8,943 nucleotides of DNA, taken from positions 1 through 8,943 of the forward strand of contig QMUK01000049.1 in NCBI GenBank assembly GCA_003660555.1, written 5' to 3'. The stretch comes from Thermococci archaeon. Lineage in GTDB: Archaea > Hadarchaeota > B88-G9. Positions 6,621-8,943 of this stretch are shown in pieces (position 1 is the stretch's first letter; each line of letters starts with the position of its first letter). Made by a program: the position numbers and the translations under genes. The notes beneath the pieces are model-generated. The model was given only the letters and a program-made list of their open reading frames with translations, was not told where the DNA came from and did not search any database.

Positions 6621-7843
6621 ACTAAATCATACACCTCCTTTAGAGACGTGAGGAATGTCTCTATCTCTTCCATTGTATTGTAAACGTGGAGAGAAGCCCT
6701 AACGCTTCCCCTAGTTATGCCGAGACGCATCGCCAATGGCATGGCGCAGTGGTGTCCAGACCTCAAACATATTTTAAAACTGCTCATTGCTCTTGCCACA
6801 TCGTGTGGATCCTTTCCTCCTAGGTTAAACGATATTACTCCTATCCTGCTCTCTAAGTGATCTAGTCCTGGACCGTAATACTCTACTTTCACACCACCTT
6901 CTTTTAATCTCTCGAACCCATCTAGGATCTCTGAAGTTAGCTCTCTCTCCTTCTTCTCTATTCTCCTTATGCCTATCTCTGAGACGTATTCCACAGCTGC
7001 TGAGAGCCCAATAGCGCCTGCTATGTTAGGTGTTCCGGCTTCAATGGAAGCAGGTGGATCCATTAGTTCATATCCTTCGCTATCCACAGATCTAGGGGTA
7101 CCTCCGCCCAATAAGGCTGGCTCAATCTCCTCCCAAACGTCTCTTCTGTAGTACAGTCCCCCTATACCTGTAGGTCCCATTAACCCTTTATATCCAGAGA
7201 ATGCCAGAAAATCTGGACTGAAATCTCTCACACTAAACTCCACATGTCCCACGGACTGAGCTGCATCCACCAGAAAGTAAGGCGATGCATCCGATTCATC
7301 TATTATCTCTCTGATCTCCTCAAGTGGATTTATTACTCCTAAGACGTTGCTTACATGTGCTACAGAGACTAGTTTGGTTCTCTCCGTTAGGGAATTCCTT
7401 AGTTGATCTACGTTTATGAATCCTTGGTCGGAAATGTCCACTACTCTGACTTTCACACCGAATTTCCTAAGCCTAAGCCATGGAAGGAAATTGGAGTGAT
7501 GCTCCATTACAGTGGTTACTATCTCGTCACCTCTCTTCCAGTCTATACTAGATGCAACTATGTTTATTGCATGAGTAGTATTTAGAGTGAAGGCGACCTC
7601 TCCTTTTCTAGCACCAATGAACTTCTCTACCTTAGAATGGGCTTCATCGTACAATTTACTAGCTTCCAAGGAGAGAGTGTGTAATCCTCTATGGACGTTG
7701 GCTCCTATTTCCGTGTAGTACCTATGCATTGCATCCAAGACTTTTCTCGGCGTCTGAGCTTTTGCCGTATTATCTAAGTAGATCCATCCTTTCTTTAGTA
7801 GAGGGAAGTCCTCTCTTATTCCCGTCAATTTTTCTTGGGACAA
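6617..7843 (-). CDS. sufS: Cysteine desulfurase, SufS/CsdA-type (group II)
   Basis: PLP-dependent cytoplasmic enzyme that removes sulfur from L-cysteine as an enzyme-bound persulfide for Fe-S clusters or other thio-compounds; 408 residues, the family's normal length. Fold-type I landmarks appear in order: YLDNTAKAQTP (22-32), NVHRGLHTLS (49-58), phosphate-binding TTHAIN (89-94), EHHSNFLPW (114-122) with the ring-stacking histidine, VSNVLG, VDAAQSVGH (192-200), PLP lysine K219 in FSGYKGLMGPTGIG, and RSGHHCAMPL with catalytic C366. The HHCA loop and C-terminal GSVRASLHVYNTMEEI fit SufS rather than group I IscS/NifS. Two departures are SGYK in place of the usual SGHK and DNTA in place of DNAA. 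It is the first gene of the operon. The TTG start at 7843 has AGGGG 6 nt upstream and a TATA box at 7875-7882. No sufB, sufC or sufD is in view. Selenocysteine lyase or a CsdA-like role is possible. Confidence 0.92.
   Translation of the reverse strand: MSQEKLTGIREDFPLLKKGWIYLDNTAKAQTPRKVLDAMHRYYTEIGANVHRGLHTLSLEASKLYDEAHSKVEKFIGARKGEVAFTLNTTHAINIVASSIDWKRGDEIVTTVMEHHSNFLPWLRLRKFGVKVRVVDISDQGFINVDQLRNSLTERTKLVSVAHVSNVLGVINPLEEIREIIDESDASPYFLVDAAQSVGHVEFSVRDFSPDFLAFSGYKGLMGPTGIGGLYYRRDVWEEIEPALLGGGTPRSVDSEGYELMDPPASIEAGTPNIAGAIGLSAAVEYVSEIGIRRIEKKERELTSEILDGFERLKEGGVKVEYYGPGLDHLESRIGVISFNLGGKDPHDVARAMSSFKICLRSGHHCAMPLAMRLGITRGSVRASLHVYNTMEEIETFLTSLKEVYDLV
6632..6638 (-). promoter_or_regulatory. 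Ribosome binding site of the 101-residue gene
   Basis: GGAGGTG, within AAAGGAGGTG, lies 11 nt before the ATG at 6620 and inside the sufS coding region. It is strong evidence that the small frame is translated. Confidence 0.7.
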
Positions 7844-7849
7844 GGATTT

Positions 7850-7854
7850 CCCCT
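7850..7854 (-). promoter_or_regulatory. Ribosome binding site of sufS
   Basis: AGGGG on the minus strand lies 6 nt before the TTG at 7843 and supports that start. A second TTG at 7828 has no comparable site. Confidence 0.5.
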
Positions 7855-7874
7855 TACTTGGTCATCTCCCCTCA

Positions 7875-7882
7875 TTATAAAG
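7875..7882 (-). promoter_or_regulatory. TATA box of the sufS-abcE1-valS operon
   Basis: CTTTATAA on the minus strand matches the archaeal TATA consensus. Transcription would be expected roughly 24-28 nt downstream, near 7851-7855. That would give a leader of about 10 nt before the TTG at 7843, just long enough to include the AGGGG site. Confidence 0.6.
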
Positions 7883-7956
7883 GTATATCCAGAAGTTAGT
7901 TCTGATTCCTAGAGTAGGGAAGGGATTACATCAAGGAGTTTCATTCCCCACAAAGA

Positions 7957-7964
7957 TTTTTAAG
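7957..7964 (+). promoter_or_regulatory. TATA box of the hydrolase gene (leaderless)
   Basis: TTTTTAAG preceded by purine-rich CAAAGA (possible BRE) resembles an archaeal promoter. The expected transcription start, 24-28 nt from its centre, falls at 7984-7988, on the ATG at 7987. No ribosome site precedes that ATG (the bases before it are CCACCCTCT), so a leaderless mRNA is likely. Confidence 0.6.
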
Positions 7965-7986
7965 GAAGTTCGATGGACCACCCTCT

Positions 7987-8943
7987 ATGGAGAGATTCTC
8001 CCAAGCTCTTGTAATCAAGACAATAATTCCGTTGGCTCTAATTCTCTCTACCTCGCTAATAATTATTTCGTTGTATTTTCATCGAGGAAATCTGAAATTC
8101 GAGTTCGAGATTAAAGAAGACGAGTACAGGATAATAAGAAATGAGATCCTCGAGGCTTCAGGAGGAATCGTGAGGATTCTAGTCTTTGAATTCGAAAGCA
8201 CGGAATGGAAAGGTTCCCTCTGGACCCATAGGTTAATTTACTTGGAGCCAAAACCCCTTAGGTCTAGACTTACTCTGATAATCACCGGAGGTTTCGGAAA
8301 CGATCCAAATGAAACCTTTGGATACATCCTCGAATCCTCCTCTATTTCTGGAATTCCAGTGGCTATTATCACTAGAGTACCAAATGTAGATGATTCTCTA
8401 TTTTATTCCAGCAATTTGGAAGCAATTGAGATGGGAGATCCAAAACGCTCGTTGCTTTACCCCATGGCCCAAGCGTATATCAAGGCCATGTCCCTAGTCG
8501 AAAGGGTAGCTTCTCGTTCCCCTTCTGGATTCGTAATAAGCGGCGGAAGCAAGAGAGGATGGGCAGCATGGATAGCAGCTAGGCACGATCCACGGGTAGT
8601 CGCTCTGGTTCCTAGGAGCTTCAACATTGCTGACTTAACCCTAATTGAAGGGGCTCAGCTTGACGCCTATGGTAAGCTCTCCTCTATCTCTTCTTGGATA
8701 ACCAATTCAGAGAACTCAGCCGACTTCCTCGAGGAGTACAACCCAGTGAGTTGGATCGATGAAGTCAAGGAAAAGCCAGTATTAGTTGTAATGGGAACGA
8801 ACGATGATATCTTCCCACCTGGACTCGAGTCCACTTACGAGGACTTCCTCGAAAGTTTCCACATAGTCTATATTCCGAATGCTACACATTCAGGAGTTCA
8901 TGGACTCTCTGAGACTTGGTCTATAGTCTTCTCATTCGTTAAG
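7987..8943 (+). CDS. Membrane-anchored PhoPQ-activated (PqaA-like) alpha/beta hydrolase, C-terminus outside window
   Basis: The open frame reaches the right edge without a stop, giving 319 residues. Residues 9-30 form a single hydrophobic segment (VIKTIIPLALILSTSLIIIS), a signal anchor or uncleaved signal peptide that places the catalytic domain outside the cell. The core is alpha/beta-hydrolase: a strand and oxyanion-type loop LTLIITGGFGND (95-106), PVAIITRVPN, nucleophile S188 in ISGGSKRGWAAW, acid D273 in VVMGTNDDIFPP, and H301 in IPNATHSG. GGSKRGW followed by DPRVVALVP, and the GTND and NATH blocks, are the pattern of the PhoPQ-activated pathogenicity-related family (PF10142). Members are mostly bacterial and poorly characterised; substrates are unknown and a peptidase or esterase role is possible. 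The catalytic triad is inferred from pattern. The ATG at 7987 is chosen from the TATA spacing. A different subfamily of serine hydrolase remains possible. Confidence 0.82.
   Translation, partial: MERFSQALVIKTIIPLALILSTSLIIISLYFHRGNLKFEFEIKEDEYRIIRNEILEASGGIVRILVFEFESTEWKGSLWTHRLIYLEPKPLRSRLTLIITGGFGNDPNETFGYILESSSISGIPVAIITRVPNVDDSLFYSSNLEAIEMGDPKRSLLYPMAQAYIKAMSLVERVASRSPSGFVISGGSKRGWAAWIAARHDPRVVALVPRSFNIADLTLIEGAQLDAYGKLSSISSWITNSENSADFLEEYNPVSWIDEVKEKPVLVVMGTNDDIFPPGLESTYEDFLESFHIVYIPNATHSGVHGLSETWSIVFSFVK

Larger units (their letters stand above)
7844..7986. other. Divergent intergenic promoter region
   Basis: This 143-bp non-coding spacer separates the minus-strand sufS operon from the plus-strand hydrolase gene. 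It holds one TATA-like element for each direction, about 75 bp apart. An imperfect inverted repeat, agaagttagttct (7891-7903), lies between them and could be a regulator site, though it is weak. I see no RNA gene or riboswitch here. Confidence 0.7.

Noticed and set aside
7858-7869. Three-codon minus-strand frame (MTK, stop) before sufS, as a possible leader peptide
   Set aside because: It lies upstream of the transcription start predicted from the TATA box, and its purine-rich site is too close to the ATG.
7891-7903. Imperfect palindrome agaagttagttct as an operator
   Set aside because: Only the 4-bp outer arms and a few inner positions match, so it could easily arise by chance; it is mentioned only as part of the intergenic region.
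7973-8014. Short plus-strand frame from ATG 7973 (MDHPLWRDSPKLL)
   Set aside because: It is 13 codons, lies upstream of or at the predicted transcription start, and has no ribosome site; the ATG at 7987 opens the long frame.

Overview
The window looks archaeal. It encodes ABCE1, the ribosome-recycling ATPase with two Fe-S clusters that occurs in archaea and eukaryotes but not bacteria, together with an archaeal-type valyl-tRNA synthetase. It also has archaeal-style TATA boxes, an apparently leaderless gene, TTG starts, strong GGAGG ribosome sites, and a preference for AGA/AGG arginine and ATA isoleucine codons. The highly charged proteins fit a thermophile, but that is an inference and I cannot name the lineage.

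Layout. A divergent promoter region of about 140 bp (7844-7986) splits the window. To its left, a tightly packed minus-strand operon runs from 7843 down to 1057 in this order: SufS-type cysteine desulfurase, an unrecognised 101-residue Cys-containing protein, ABCE1, an RNase Z/PhnP-like metallo-beta-lactamase-fold hydrolase, and valyl-tRNA synthetase. Every junction overlaps (4, 23, 1 and 31 bp), and the ribosome sites lie inside the preceding genes. After ValRS comes a short T-rich spacer, then a sixth minus-strand gene (1021 down to the left edge, incomplete) for an exported protein with a GATase-like/DUF4350-like fold and a beta-sandwich start. To the right of the promoter region, a plus-strand gene (7987 to the right edge, incomplete) encodes a membrane-anchored serine hydrolase of the PhoPQ-activated (PqaA-like) type.

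How the genes may work together. The operon has a translation theme with an Fe-S supply step. SufS frees sulfur from cysteine, ABCE1 needs two [4Fe-4S] clusters to split ribosomes, ValRS charges tRNA, and the MBL protein resembles RNA- or phosphodiester-cleaving enzymes. The small protein between SufS and ABCE1 is the best candidate for something undescribed, such as a sulfur or cluster carrier; this is inference from position only.

The clearest sequence oddity is a 95-bp perfect direct repeat inside ABCE1. It covers the signature motif through Walker B of both nucleotide-binding domains and is identical even at silent positions, which suggests recent gene conversion between the two halves. 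Another point worth checking is a valyl-tRNA synthetase HIGH motif that reads HMGT.
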